64,000 nt of DNA from SAR86 cluster bacterium. GTDB taxonomy: Bacteria > Pseudomonadota > Gammaproteobacteria > Magnimaribacterales > AG-339-G14. The stretch covers positions 1 to 64,000 of the forward strand of contig JAOIHS010000005.1 of assembly GCA_028135785.1 (NCBI GenBank), written 5' to 3'. Below are positions 19,069 to 29,011 of this stretch, in pieces. Under the pieces are notes generated by a model that saw nothing but the letters and a program-made list of their open reading frames with translations, did not search any database and was not told where the DNA came from. Made by a program: the position numbers and the translations under genes. Each line of letters opens with the position of its first letter. Position 1 is the stretch's first letter.

Positions 19069-20359
19069 TCATTAGGATTTCTATTTCTTTGATTTCTTTA
19101 GGAACATCAGAGGTAAGGATCTTGGGTTCTCTGTTCGTCACCAAGACGTCATCTTCTATGCGAATGCCAATATTTAGATATTCACTAGGTACTCCTTTCA
19201 AACCCTCTTTAATATAAATCCCAGGTTCAATAGTGGTGATCATCCCAGGCTCATATTCTCGCCAAATACCTTTGGTTCCATAACTTCCAACGTCATGAAC
19301 ATCTAACCCCATCCAATGTCCAACCCGATGCATATAAAAGTCGCAATACAATTTCTTTTCTATTAATTCATTTAGATCCCCACTTAATAATTTAAGATCT
19401 ATCAAACCTTGTGTAATTATACTGATAGCTCGATCTTCAGTGTCACTCGGTTTTGATCCAATTTTCACTGTTTTTATACACTCTTTGTTAGCCTCTAAAA
19501 CTATTTCATAAATCGCTTCTTGAGATTTCGAGAACTTTCCATTAACAGGAAAAGTTCGCGTTATATCGCTTGCATATCCTTTAAATTCGCAACCAGCATC
19601 AACTAGAACCAAATCGCCATCTTTTAAAATTTCTGAATTTTCGCTGTAATGTAAAATACACGCATTTTTTCCACCACCCACTATCGAAGGGTATGCGCAT
19701 GTCTTAGATCCATTTATCATAAATTCATGAATATATTCTGCTTCAAGTTGGTATTCATATATTTCAGGGCTAACTCTCTGCATTGCTCTCTTATGAGCAG
19801 ATGCAGAAATTTTACAAGCATCTTTAATAATTTTTATTTCAACATCAGATTTAAACAGTCTCATCTCATGAAGGATCGATTCAACAGAATACATTTCTTC
19901 AGGAACACTATTATTAGTTCTAGCTGAAGCTTTTTTCAGCTCAATTATTTTTTCATTTAATATTTTTTCACTGTGACAGTTAGAATTTTTATGGCAATAA
20001 ACTCTCTCCTTATTTAATAAAAAATTATCTATTTCTTCATTAAATGAGCTGATAGAAAATCCATTAAGCGCTCCTATATCTTTAAAGTTATTTGGACCCA
20101 TCCTTTTGCCCTCCCATTGCTCTCTATTTGAATCTTTCTCTTGGCAAAAAATAGTAAAGCCAGAGTTTTCTCCAGATTCAATTATCGCAATTGCGTTTGG
20201 CTCATCAAATCCAGTAAGATAAAGAAAGTCGCTATTTTGACGAAAAGGGAATTCTGTATCACCATTTCTGATATTCCCATTGGCACCAAATAAAACAGCA
20301 ATAGAGTTTTTTGGCATAGCTGCAATCAATCTATCTCTGCGAGATTTATATTCATTCAT
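19061..20359 (-). CDS. pepP: Xaa-Pro aminopeptidase
   Basis: NSDFLYLTGFDEPNAI; ILHYSENSEILKDGDLVLVDAGCEFKGYASDITRTFPVNGKFS; HRVGHWMGLDVHDVG; EPGMITTIEPGIYI. Confidence 0.96.
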   Translation of the reverse strand: MNEYKSRRDRLIAAMPKNSIAVLFGANGNIRNGDTEFPFRQNSDFLYLTGFDEPNAIAIIESGENSGFTIFCQEKDSNREQWEGKRMGPNNFKDIGALNGFSISSFNEEIDNFLLNKERVYCHKNSNCHSEKILNEKIIELKKASARTNNSVPEEMYSVESILHEMRLFKSDVEIKIIKDACKISASAHKRAMQRVSPEIYEYQLEAEYIHEFMINGSKTCAYPSIVGGGKNACILHYSENSEILKDGDLVLVDAGCEFKGYASDITRTFPVNGKFSKSQEAIYEIVLEANKECIKTVKIGSKPSDTEDRAISIITQGLIDLKLLSGDLNELIEKKLYCDFYMHRVGHWMGLDVHDVGSYGTKGIWREYEPGMITTIEPGIYIKEGLKGVPSEYLNIGIRIEDDVLVTNREPKILTSDVPKEIKEIEILMSA

Positions 20360-20413
20360 AGTTTTATTTTATCTCATTGTGGCAACTCTAGAAGGAGAAG
20401 ACTAGTATAGGAT

Positions 20414-20602
20414 ATGTCTAATATAAAATTAGAAGAAAATTTAGCAGAGTTACTGGAGTTATCCAAAAAACTTAGGGAGGCTAATAAGGATTTGAGAAAT
20501 AAAAATTTAAAAATGAGAGCTGAGAATATTAAATTAAAAGAAAAGCTTGAATTAACTAAGAATAAAATTGAAAATCTAATTAATAAACTGGAAGCAACAT
20601 GA
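20414..20602 (+). CDS. Small coiled-coil protein, TIGR02449 family (zapA neighbour)
   Basis: 62-aa heptad-rich protein directly upstream of zapA. Confidence 0.75.
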   Translation: MSNIKLEENLAELLELSKKLREANKDLRNKNLKMRAENIKLKEKLELTKNKIENLINKLEAT

Positions 20603-20979
20603 GTGAAGAAGAATCTAAAGATATTATTTCGTTAAAAATAGCTGGCATCGATTATCAGTTATATTGCCCTGAAGATGAGCAAGACATTTTGATAGAAGCT
20701 GCTGATTATTTAAATAAAAAAATTAAAAAATTAAAAAGACAAACTAAATTTCTTTCCGTTGAAAAGGTAGCTATTTTAGCTGGGTTAGAAATAACTAATG
20801 AAATGATGCGTTCGTCTCTTGAGATAGAAGAAAATCATAAATCAGATGACTTAGAAGATAAAAAAGAAAGCGCTAACGAAAACAATAATTCAGTAAGCTC
20901 AGAGCATTTAGATGAAATAGTTGACGACAGCCTAAGTTTAAAGTTAGTAGACGAAATATCAGAGCTTTCTAAGCTTTAA
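20599..20979 (+). CDS. zapA: Cell division protein ZapA
   Basis: ISLKIAGIDYQLYCPEDEQDILIEAADYLNKKI...VAILAGLEITNEM; conserved position upstream of 6S RNA. Confidence 0.88.
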   Translation: MSEEESKDIISLKIAGIDYQLYCPEDEQDILIEAADYLNKKIKKLKRQTKFLSVEKVAILAGLEITNEMMRSSLEIEENHKSDDLEDKKESANENNNSVSSEHLDEIVDDSLSLKLVDEISELSKL

Positions 20980-20999
20980 ATTTTGCTATACTTTTTTTT

Positions 21000-21172
21000 A
21001 GTTTCCTGGGTTATTTGCCAGTCAAATAGCACTTAGAGCCGATACAAAATAACAAGGGATTTTGAAACTAACTCCTGTTGAGCGCCCTTAGGGCTGCCTG
21101 ATGGAAAGTAATTTATCCCGACCTGAACTTTCGGTTCGGGGCAAATTTGGCAGCTGTAACTTGGGAAACTTC
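21000..21172 (+). ncRNA. ssrS: 6S RNA
   Basis: Lies between zapA and fthC, as in gammaproteobacteria. Closing stem AGTTTCC...GGGAAACT; internal GAGCCGATAC and GACCTGAACTTTCGGTTCGGG hairpin; TATACT -10 box at 20987; T-rich 3' end. Ends approximate. Confidence 0.85.
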
Positions 21173-21179
21173 TTTTTTG

Positions 21180-21752
21180 ATGAAAAAAAAACAAGCCCGA
21201 AAATTAATAAATAAAGAATTTAACAAGCTTTCAAAAGAAAATAAGTCTTCTTTTGATGAAAAGATTTTTAAACACTTTAAATCATTCTTTGAAGGTTATG
21301 ATGGAATATTAAATATTGGATCTTATTGGGCTCTTTCAAATGAAGTAGAAAGTTCCTTAATCAATGATTATTTAATTTCTAAAGAATCAAATTTATTTTT
21401 ACCTAGAATTTCAAATCAAAAGAATATAAAAAAATTAAATTTTTATAAATACTCTGAAAATGAGATTTTAGAAAAGAATAAATATGGAATACCCGAGCCT
21501 TCACAAAAAAATAAATATATAGATTTAATTGGGTTAGATTTAGTAATTATTCCTCTCAGAGCATTTGATTTAAATTTTTCTAGATTAGGTTATGGAGGAG
21601 GCTATTACGACTCTTCTTTACAAAATGTTAAAAAAGAAAATAGGATTGGGTTGTCTTATGAGTTTCAAAAATTAAATAAAATAGATATCGAAAAGCACGA
21701 TATAGAGTTGGGGGGAGTTATCACTCCTGATGGCTATTTTAAAAAAGCTTGA
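21180..21752 (+). CDS. fthC: 5-formyltetrahydrofolate cyclo-ligase
   Basis: MKKKQARKLINKEF...; LVIIPLRAFDLNFSRLGYGGGYYDSSL. Start moved to ATG 21180; the track start at 21147 lies within 6S RNA. Confidence 0.9.
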   Translation: MKKKQARKLINKEFNKLSKENKSSFDEKIFKHFKSFFEGYDGILNIGSYWALSNEVESSLINDYLISKESNLFLPRISNQKNIKKLNFYKYSENEILEKNKYGIPEPSQKNKYIDLIGLDLVIIPLRAFDLNFSRLGYGGGYYDSSLQNVKKENRIGLSYEFQKLNKIDIEKHDIELGGVITPDGYFKKA

Positions 21753-23266
21753 TAGCCTGCATTTTCAGTAACTCTAACGAATGGATATTCAGTTTTTAAT
21801 AAGTCTCTATTTAATTTACTAAAATCATCCTCTTTAATAGAAAAACCTACTAAAGCGCCTCCATATATAGAGCCTTGATTTTTGTAATGAAATAAAGTGA
21901 TATTCCACTTATCTTTTAATAAATCAAGAAATTGCATTAAAGCTCCAGGTCGTTCTGGAAAGTCTACTTTAAATACTTCTTCTATTTTATCCTTTGGAAA
22001 TTCTGGAGCTCTTCCCCCAGACATGTATCTTAAGTGAACTTTAGAGATCTCATCATCACTGAAGTCAGTAATTTTATATTTTTTAGTTTTCATGTTTTTC
22101 AGAAAAGTATTTTTGGCTTTAAGGCCTTGGGCTAACTCTATGCCAACAAGAATTTTTGCTTCATCAGTTTTATCTAAACGATAGCTAAATTCAGTAATAT
22201 TTTTCTGACCAATAGCTTTGCATAATTTTCTAAATGTGCCTTTCATTTCTGGAATAGTTATACCCAGGATTAACTCTCTCTTTTCCCCCATTTTTGATCT
22301 TTCAACAATATGAGCTAAAGATTCAAAATTAAGATTAGAACCGCAATAAGTTGCGATAAGGTTTTTATTTTTTAATCCTTTTTGTCTGACGTATTTCTCA
22401 AGACCAGCTAAGGCTAGGGCTCCTGTAGGTTCTGGTACTGATCTTGTATCTATAAAAGTATCTTTTACGGCAGCACAAATTTCATCGGTACTTACTGTTA
22501 TTGATCCGTCTATCCACTCTTTAATAAGTTTGTAGTTATGCACTCCAATTTGTTTAGCAGCAGCTCCATCTGCAAACAGTCCTACTTCTTTAAGTTTTAT
22601 TCTTTTATTTGCTTTTAAGGCACTATTCAGACCTGCTGCATCGGCAGCCTCTACAGCAATTATTTTAATTTTGGGATCAATTGATTTGATGTAAGCTCCT
22701 ATCCCAGCGATCAATCCGCCTCCGCCTACAGCTACAAAAACAGCATGCAAAGAATCTGAAAATTGATCGATAATTTCTTTCCCGACTGTACCTTGACCAG
22801 CAATCACCAAAGGGTCATCAAAAGGATGAATAAAAGGTAATTCTTTCTTCTTACAAAATTTTTGAGCTTCTATCAAAGCAGCATCAAAATTATCACCAGT
22901 TAATATGACTTTTGCTTTGAGTTTTCTAACTGAATCTACTTTTATCGATGGTGTGGTTTTAGGCATAAAAATTGTAGCTTGAATCTTTAAACTTTTTGCA
23001 GAATAAGCCACACCTTGTGCATGATTTCCGGCTGATGCGGTCACTACATGATTTACTTTTTTTGTTCTAACAAGGTTTTCAATTTTGTTATAAGCGCCTC
23101 TAATTTTGAAAGAGTGAGTAGGCTGAAGGTCTTCTCTTTTTAAGAAAACATTATTATTTAGTTTTGAAGAAATATTATCTGCTCTAGGCAAAGGAGATTT
23201 AATAGCGACATCATATACTTTTGATTCGATTATTTTTTTTATATATGTTTTGCTGAATTTATACAT
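21734..23266 (-). CDS. ilvA: Threonine dehydratase, biosynthetic (two C-terminal regulatory domains)
   Basis: FLKREDLQPTHSFKIRGAYNKI, TASAGNHAQGVAYSA, VGGGGLIAGIG; ACT-like C-terminus. Confidence 0.97.
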   Translation of the reverse strand: MYKFSKTYIKKIIESKVYDVAIKSPLPRADNISSKLNNNVFLKREDLQPTHSFKIRGAYNKIENLVRTKKVNHVVTASAGNHAQGVAYSAKSLKIQATIFMPKTTPSIKVDSVRKLKAKVILTGDNFDAALIEAQKFCKKKELPFIHPFDDPLVIAGQGTVGKEIIDQFSDSLHAVFVAVGGGGLIAGIGAYIKSIDPKIKIIAVEAADAAGLNSALKANKRIKLKEVGLFADGAAAKQIGVHNYKLIKEWIDGSITVSTDEICAAVKDTFIDTRSVPEPTGALALAGLEKYVRQKGLKNKNLIATYCGSNLNFESLAHIVERSKMGEKRELILGITIPEMKGTFRKLCKAIGQKNITEFSYRLDKTDEAKILVGIELAQGLKAKNTFLKNMKTKKYKITDFSDDEISKVHLRYMSGGRAPEFPKDKIEEVFKVDFPERPGALMQFLDLLKDKWNITLFHYKNQGSIYGGALVGFSIKEDDFSKLNRDLLKTEYPFVRVTENAGYQAFLK

Positions 23267-23335
23267 AGTGATTATTAAGGCAAAGCATTATACTTTTAGA
23301 AATACTTAGCACCACTATTTTAATTTAAAGAATCT

Positions 23336-24004
23336 ATGAATCCAAAAGAATTAGTTGCTTTACATGCATATGATTTAGTAAAAAATGAATTTCACAAAGA
23401 TTTTATTTTAGGCATAGGCACAGGGTCTACAGCGAACTGTTTTATTGAAATCTTATGCAAACAAAAACCTGAGATTAAAGCTTTTGTGTCTAGTTCAGAG
23501 AGTAGTTCAAATTTACTAAAAGCCGCAGGTTATGAAATTTCTGAATTAAATGATGTAGGCGGTCCAGACTTATATGTGGATGGTGCTGATGAGGTAAATG
23601 GTAAGTTTGAACTTATTAAGGGTGGTGGCGGAGCTCATACGAGAGAAAAAATTGTGGCGGCAGCTTCCAGAAAATTTATCTGTATAGTTGATGATTCAAA
23701 AATAGTAAAAAAATTAGGTAATTTTCCCCTAGCTATAGAAGTCATACCTATGGCTAGAAGTTATGTGGCTAGACAGATTGTTTCTATGGGAGGAAAACCA
23801 ACTTATAGAATAGGATTTAAAACTGATAATGGAAATCATATCATTGATGTGCTGAATTTAGATTTGGATGTTCCTTACGAAACCGAAAAAAGATTGAATA
23901 GAATCCCTGGGGTTGTCGATAACGGAATCTTCGCTTTCAGAAAAGCGGATATAGTCATCTCGGCTGATTCGAAGGCTGCCAGATCTTTAGAGCAAAGCTT
24001 CTAA
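23336..24004 (+). CDS. rpiA: Ribose-5-phosphate isomerase A
   Basis: LGIGTGSTANCFIE, PDLYVDGADEVNGKFELIKGGGGAHTREKIVAAASRKFICIVDDSK. Confidence 0.97.
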   Translation: MNPKELVALHAYDLVKNEFHKDFILGIGTGSTANCFIEILCKQKPEIKAFVSSSESSSNLLKAAGYEISELNDVGGPDLYVDGADEVNGKFELIKGGGGAHTREKIVAAASRKFICIVDDSKIVKKLGNFPLAIEVIPMARSYVARQIVSMGGKPTYRIGFKTDNGNHIIDVLNLDLDVPYETEKRLNRIPGVVDNGIFAFRKADIVISADSKAARSLEQSF

Positions 24005-24553
24005 TTTTCCAATAACCTCTGCACTATTAGGTTCAACTTTACTAGAAAAAACATCCGTAACTTTTCCATCTTTAGAAATTAGATATTTTGTAAAATTCCA
24101 TGAAGGCTCTAAACCAGATTTTTCAGATAAGTCTTTATAAAAAGGATTTGCATTTTTACCTTTAACTTTGGAAGTCGCATAAAGAGGGAAAGATACGCCA
24201 TAATTTGTACTACAAAATTCTTTTACATCGCTTTCATCGTTATATTCCTGGTACATAAAATCTCTAGACGGAAAGCCTAAAACTACTAAGCCTTTTTCTT
24301 GATAGTTTTTAAATAAGTTTTGGAGGCTTTCATACTGATAGGTAAAACCACATCTACTTGCTACGTTCACAGCTAATATAACCTTATCTTTGTACTTACA
24401 TAAATTTTCAGTCTCTTTGGAGTCAAGAATTCTAACGTCATGATTCAAATAATCAGGACAGTCCATATTATTTTTGGAGATAGAAAATCCTAAGCTTGTA
24501 CTTGAAAATAATGTGACAAAAAAACTAAGTAGGATAACTTTAAAAGGTTTCAT
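23987..24553 (-). CDS. Glutathione peroxidase-like thiol peroxidase with signal peptide
   Basis: NVASRCGFTYQYESLQNLFKNYQEKGLVVLGFPSRDFMYQEYNDESDVKEFC; WNFTKYLISKDGKV. Start at 24553 overlaps the L,D-transpeptidase stop. Confidence 0.88.
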   Translation of the reverse strand: MKPFKVILLSFFVTLFSSTSLGFSISKNNMDCPDYLNHDVRILDSKETENLCKYKDKVILAVNVASRCGFTYQYESLQNLFKNYQEKGLVVLGFPSRDFMYQEYNDESDVKEFCSTNYGVSFPLYATSKVKGKNANPFYKDLSEKSGLEPSWNFTKYLISKDGKVTDVFSSKVEPNSAEVIGKLEALL

Positions 24554-25166
24554 AAGATTTATATGGCACCTTTTTACCATAAATCAATACTTGAGTGCCA
24601 ACTTTTACATTTTTAAAAAGCTCTATTACATCTTCATTAAGCATTCTGATGCAACCTAAAGAAGCAGGCTTTCCAATTAAACCTTCTTCAGCGGTACCAT
24701 GAATATATATATATCTAGATTTAGAATCTACATTTCCACCTTTATTTCTTCCTATCTCAAGCCCGTCTAACCAAAGAATTCTTGATGTAATTACATCTTC
24801 TTCAATATCAATGGGTTTTGAAATTATTTTAGCAATTTCTTTAGTCCAAATGCGGCCCTTTAAAACTGCTCCTTTCGGTAGTTTATTTCCAATCTTTTCA
24901 GATATTACATGCGCTCCTAGTGGCGTTTTAAAACTATTTTTCTCGCTTCCTATTCCAAACGAAGAAGATGAGATTTCATAAGACTTCTCTGAAAATAATT
25001 TTTTAAGATAAAGTTTTTGGGCATCTAAATCTATCAAGATGTGAGTTCTATATTTATTTATATCATTAAAGCTATCTTCATCGATCATGCTGTAATTTAC
25101 GATATTAGGATTAATGCTACAACTTGTAAGAAAAATACCTATTAGGATTGATTTAATTTTTTTCAT
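24540..25166 (-). CDS. L,D-transpeptidase (YkuD domain) lipoprotein
   Basis: IYIHGTAEEGLIGKPASLGCIRMLNEDVIELF (HxxG...SxGCIRM motif); lipobox-like LTSCS. Confidence 0.9.
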   Translation of the reverse strand: MKKIKSILIGIFLTSCSINPNIVNYSMIDEDSFNDINKYRTHILIDLDAQKLYLKKLFSEKSYEISSSSFGIGSEKNSFKTPLGAHVISEKIGNKLPKGAVLKGRIWTKEIAKIISKPIDIEEDVITSRILWLDGLEIGRNKGGNVDSKSRYIYIHGTAEEGLIGKPASLGCIRMLNEDVIELFKNVKVGTQVLIYGKKVPYKSYETF

Positions 25167-26694
25167 TTTTAAAAAATAATTTGTAACTCAGAAAAGAAAT
25201 GATTATAAAAGACATCAATAATAATATAGGAGTTTTTCCAATAACTGAAAAGGGAGATTGTCCCTTTCTAGAAATAATAATTTTATTTATGATCTTATGA
25301 TTGCGAGTTCTTAGGGCTTCAACATCAATAGTAGTACTTTCTATTACTTCTCCATATCTATTTATAATAGCGCTAATACCAGTACTGGTGCTTCTAATTA
25401 GAGGTTTGCCTTGTTCAGATGCTCTGAATCTTGCTATTTGAAGATGTTGATGTGGACCAATAGAATCGCCAAACCAATTATCATTACTGGCATTAAATAA
25501 AAGATTACTTTTCTTTGCGTGCTTTAAAAAAGTATCTTGGTAAGCAATTTCATAGCAAATAGCTGATGAAATATTAATTTCAGAGGATTTAATTAGGCTG
25601 TTATTTTGGGATGCTTGAATACTAGGTCTATTAAAATCAAAAAAATCAAAAAAATAATTAAAGAATGGAAACGGAACATACTCTCCAAAGGGAACTAATC
25701 TTTGTTTGTCGAATTGTCCTTCTAACACCCCAAAAGACATTAAAGAGTTATTAATTTCCTTTGATTTTCCTTCTTTATTAGTAAGCGTTCCAACAATAAC
25801 TCCCAAATTAACTTTTTCTGTTAAAGCTAACAAAGGATTAAGAGTTTTTTCATAATCAGAAAAAATTCCAGGTAAAAAAGCTTCTGGAAAAAAAATAAAT
25901 TTTACTTTGCCTTCTTCTTTTATAACTTGATTGGATTCCTTCAAAATAATAGATTCAAATAATTTAAGAGATTCTTTTTCACCTTGTGTACTCCATTTTT
26001 CCTGAATGCTTATATTGGGCTGAACAACTACGACATCTACTTCTCTATATTCTTCAGTCCAATCTTTTTTATACAAAAAGAAAGATGACCCAAAAAATAA
26101 AATCACTGAAAGCAAAGAAAAAATAACCAAATTATTAAAATAATTATTTTTAATGCTCGTTATTAATAAAATTATATTTGCGGGAATAAACAACATAAAA
26201 AAACTAACTCCAAAAATACCAATTAAAGGTATAAATCCTGAAAAAAAGAAGTTATCTAAAGTTGTATAACCTAAATAAAGCCATGGAAATCCCGAAAAGA
26301 AAAATTCTCTTAGCCATTCACCTAATACCCATAGAGAAGGAAATAAAAATATCAAATCAAATGAATTATTTTTTTTTAAGAGCGAAAATAAAAAAAAAGT
26401 AAAAGCAAAGAATAAAGATAAAAATATTGCTAAAAGTAAAGTGATTAATATCGATGTAATTTCATCTGCGCCGCCATAATTATGGATGCTATTTTGAATC
26501 CAGAAAATACCAAAAATCCACAATCCTAATCCAAAGACCCATCCAATAAAGAAGCTATCTTTTGCGTTAATTTTCTTAATTAAAAAGTAGGTTGATATTG
26601 GAATAATGCAGGCAACCAACCAAAAATTAAAAGGTTCGAAGGCTAAAACCAATAAAGATCCTAACAAGAACGAAACAATTAATTTCAAAGCCAT
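25153..26694 (-). CDS. lnt: Apolipoprotein N-acyltransferase
   Basis: N-terminal TM region plus nitrilase domain (FFPEAFLPG, INNSLMSFG, LVPFGEYVPF, SAICYEIAY, LLFNASNDNWFGDSIGPHQHLQIARFRASEQGKPLIRSTSTGISAIINRYG). Confidence 0.96.
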   Translation of the reverse strand: MALKLIVSFLLGSLLVLAFEPFNFWLVACIIPISTYFLIKKINAKDSFFIGWVFGLGLWIFGIFWIQNSIHNYGGADEITSILITLLLAIFLSLFFAFTFFLFSLLKKNNSFDLIFLFPSLWVLGEWLREFFFSGFPWLYLGYTTLDNFFFSGFIPLIGIFGVSFFMLFIPANIILLITSIKNNYFNNLVIFSLLSVILFFGSSFFLYKKDWTEEYREVDVVVVQPNISIQEKWSTQGEKESLKLFESIILKESNQVIKEEGKVKFIFFPEAFLPGIFSDYEKTLNPLLALTEKVNLGVIVGTLTNKEGKSKEINNSLMSFGVLEGQFDKQRLVPFGEYVPFPFFNYFFDFFDFNRPSIQASQNNSLIKSSEINISSAICYEIAYQDTFLKHAKKSNLLFNASNDNWFGDSIGPHQHLQIARFRASEQGKPLIRSTSTGISAIINRYGEVIESTTIDVEALRTRNHKIINKIIISRKGQSPFSVIGKTPILLLMSFIIISFLSYKLFFKNEKN

Positions 26695-26725
26695 TATTTG
26701 GCAATTTTATATTAAGCGAGCTGGT

Positions 26726-27349
26726 TTAGGATGTTTTTGTTAACCAGTAGTCAACTTTTATTTGATTAAGCAATTGACTGGTCTCCAGAATAGGCAAGCC
26801 CACAACATTTGAAAAGCTGCCATCAATTTTTTCAATAAATGTAGAGCCTAAACCTTGAATTGCATATCCACCTGCTTTATCAAGAGGTTCACCAGTATTC
26901 CAGTACTTTTTACAATCATTAGCAGAAAGAGATCTCATTAGCACATGCGTTTCAACGGAATTTAGAATTAAATCTACATCTTCAGATTTTTTATCTTTTA
27001 TTTGAGCTACTACTATAGAAGTTATTACTGAATGATATTGTCCAGATAAATCCATAAGCATAGAAATGCCTTGTTCTTCGCTTATAGGTTTTCCATAAAC
27101 CTTCCCATCTAAATGAACTATCGTATCTGCAGTTAGAACGGGTTTAATTATTTTTTTAGTTGATTGAAGCAGGGCAGATGCAGCTAAGGCTTTTTCTTTA
27201 GTATTTCTTTCCACAAATTCTATAGGAGATTCACTAATTTTTGGAGAGTCTTCATCGTAAGATATTTGAAGAACTTCAAAATCAACCTCTATAGATTCTA
27301 GGATTTCTTTTCTTCTGGGAGATTGAGAGGCAAGATAAATGCCAGACAC
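26726..27349 (-). CDS. maf: Maf-family nucleoside triphosphate pyrophosphatase (GTG start)
   Basis: YLASQSPRRKEILESI, VLTADTIVHLDGKVYGKP, EPLDKAGGYAIQGLGSTFIEKIDGSFSNVVGLPI. Confidence 0.94.
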   Translation of the reverse strand: MSGIYLASQSPRRKEILESIEVDFEVLQISYDEDSPKISESPIEFVERNTKEKALAASALLQSTKKIIKPVLTADTIVHLDGKVYGKPISEEQGISMLMDLSGQYHSVITSIVVAQIKDKKSEDVDLILNSVETHVLMRSLSANDCKKYWNTGEPLDKAGGYAIQGLGSTFIEKIDGSFSNVVGLPILETSQLLNQIKVDYWLTKTS

Positions 27350-27504
27350 TATTTTATTTTTTCTTCTTTATAAATTACGTGTTTACGAGCTTTCGGATCA
27401 AATTTCTTTATTTCAATTTTATCTGGGGTGCTACTTTTATTTTTGTCAGTAGTATAAAAGTGACCAGTACCAGCTGAAGAAACTAATTTTATTTTTTCTC
27501 TCAT
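27349..27504 (-). CDS. rpmG: 50S ribosomal protein L33 (absent from ORF track, 51 aa)
   Basis: Manual translation: [51 protein letters not shown]. The stop shares bases with the maf GTG start; the start overlaps the rpmB stop. Confidence 0.95.
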   Translation of the reverse strand: MREKIKLVSSAGTGHFYTTDKNKSSTPDKIEIKKFDPKARKHVIYKEEKIK

Positions 27505-27737
27505 ATCTTTTCTCCTCTAGCTCTAATTTCTTGCAAGACTTCATCAATTCCTTTTTTGTCTATTATTCTCAAACCTTTTGTAGAAATATTTAAAGTTATG
27601 TAGCGATTTTCTGATTCAATCCAAAATTTATGTTTGTGAAGATTAGGCATAAATCTTCTACGCGTCTTATTTACAGCCTTGGAAACATTGTTTCCAGACA
27701 TTGGAATTTTACCGGTTACTTGACATTGTTTACTCAT
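27501..27737 (-). CDS. rpmB: 50S ribosomal protein L28
   Basis: [64 protein letters not shown]. Confidence 0.97.
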   Translation of the reverse strand: MSKQCQVTGKIPMSGNNVSKAVNKTRRRFMPNLHKHKFWIESENRYITLNISTKGLRIIDKKGIDEVLQEIRARGEKI

Positions 27738-27814
27738 AAAAAACCCTCAGGGACGTGTTTTATACCAGAATCTAAACTGCATGGAAACCTATCTAGGATA
27801 TAATTATTATTAAA

Positions 27815-29011
27815 ATGAAACAATTAGCAAATAAACATATTTTATTATGCGTTACTGGAGGTATCGCAGCCTATAAAGCTGCCGAAATAATAAGACTTTT
27901 TAAAACCTCTAATGCTGAAATAAAAGTCTTGATGACACAAGCAGCTCAAGAGTTTATTACACCTCTTACGATGCAAGCTCTTTCAGGAAATTTAGTTCAC
28001 ACAGATTTATTAAGCACCGAAGCTGAGGCTGCAATGGGACATATTGAATTGGCTCGATGGAGCGATGCAATTTTAATTGCTCCATGCTCCGCAAATTCTA
28101 TTGCTAAGTTAGCCGAAGGAAGAGGAGATGATCTTATGACTACAGTTTGTTTAGCTGCTAGTTGTCCTATTTATATTGCTCCTGCAATGAATCAAGCAAT
28201 GTGGGCTGATTCTAGAACTCAGATCAATTTTAATAAGTTAAAAGAAAATAAGTTTATTTCAATTGGGCCTGACGCTGGAGAGCAAGCCTGTGGAGATGAA
28301 GGGTTCGGAAGAATGTCAGAACCAAAAGAAATAGTAAAAATAGTTTCAAAAAAATTTTCTACCGGGCTCGTAGCAGGAAAAAAAGTTTTGATCACTGCTG
28401 GGCCTACTAGAGAAAAGATAGATCCAGTTAGATATATCTCAAATAGAAGTTCAGGAAAAATGGGTTATTCTTTAGCGGAAGCTGCTAGAGATGAAGGAGG
28501 GATAGTTACTATAATTAGTGGACCCGTCGAATTAAAAACTCCTGAAAAAGTTACTAGATATGATGTCGAATCAGCTGATGAAATGATGAAAAAGGTAAAT
28601 GAAATAATAGACCAATTCGATATATTTATAGCTACTGCAGCTGTTGCCGATTACAAGCCAGAAGAATATCAAAATCAAAAAATCAAGAAAAAAGAAAAGG
28701 AATCCATCTTGCACATTGATCTAATTGAAAATAAAGATATTTTAAAATCTATAGCGAAAAACAAAAAAGAAATTAAGGTTATTGGTTTTGCAGCTGAAAC
28801 TCAGGATATTGTAGAAAATGCGAAGAAAAAATTATTAGAAAAAGAATTAGATTTAATCATTGCTAATGATGTTTCAGATAAAACAATTGGATTTGATTCG
28901 GATGAAAATGAAGTCTATTTAATTACAAAAAAAACTGAAAAAAAAATTGATAAAGTTTCAAAAAAGAAACTTTCTAGAAATATAATCAACTTCATCGCAA
29001 AAAACTTATAA
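27815..29011 (+). CDS. coaBC: Bifunctional phosphopantothenoylcysteine decarboxylase / phosphopantothenate-cysteine ligase
   Basis: LLCVTGGIAAYKAAEIIRLF; PAMNQAMW; ITAGPTREKIDPVRYISNRSSGKMGYSLAEAA. Confidence 0.97.
   Translation: MKQLANKHILLCVTGGIAAYKAAEIIRLFKTSNAEIKVLMTQAAQEFITPLTMQALSGNLVHTDLLSTEAEAAMGHIELARWSDAILIAPCSANSIAKLAEGRGDDLMTTVCLAASCPIYIAPAMNQAMWADSRTQINFNKLKENKFISIGPDAGEQACGDEGFGRMSEPKEIVKIVSKKFSTGLVAGKKVLITAGPTREKIDPVRYISNRSSGKMGYSLAEAARDEGGIVTIISGPVELKTPEKVTRYDVESADEMMKKVNEIIDQFDIFIATAAVADYKPEEYQNQKIKKKEKESILHIDLIENKDILKSIAKNKKEIKVIGFAAETQDIVENAKKKLLEKELDLIIANDVSDKTIGFDSDENEVYLITKKTEKKIDKVSKKKLSRNIINFIAKNL

Noticed and set aside
21147-21179. Track start of fthC at 21147
   Set aside because: This TTG start lies within the 6S RNA closing stem; ATG 21180 gives a normal FthC N-terminus.
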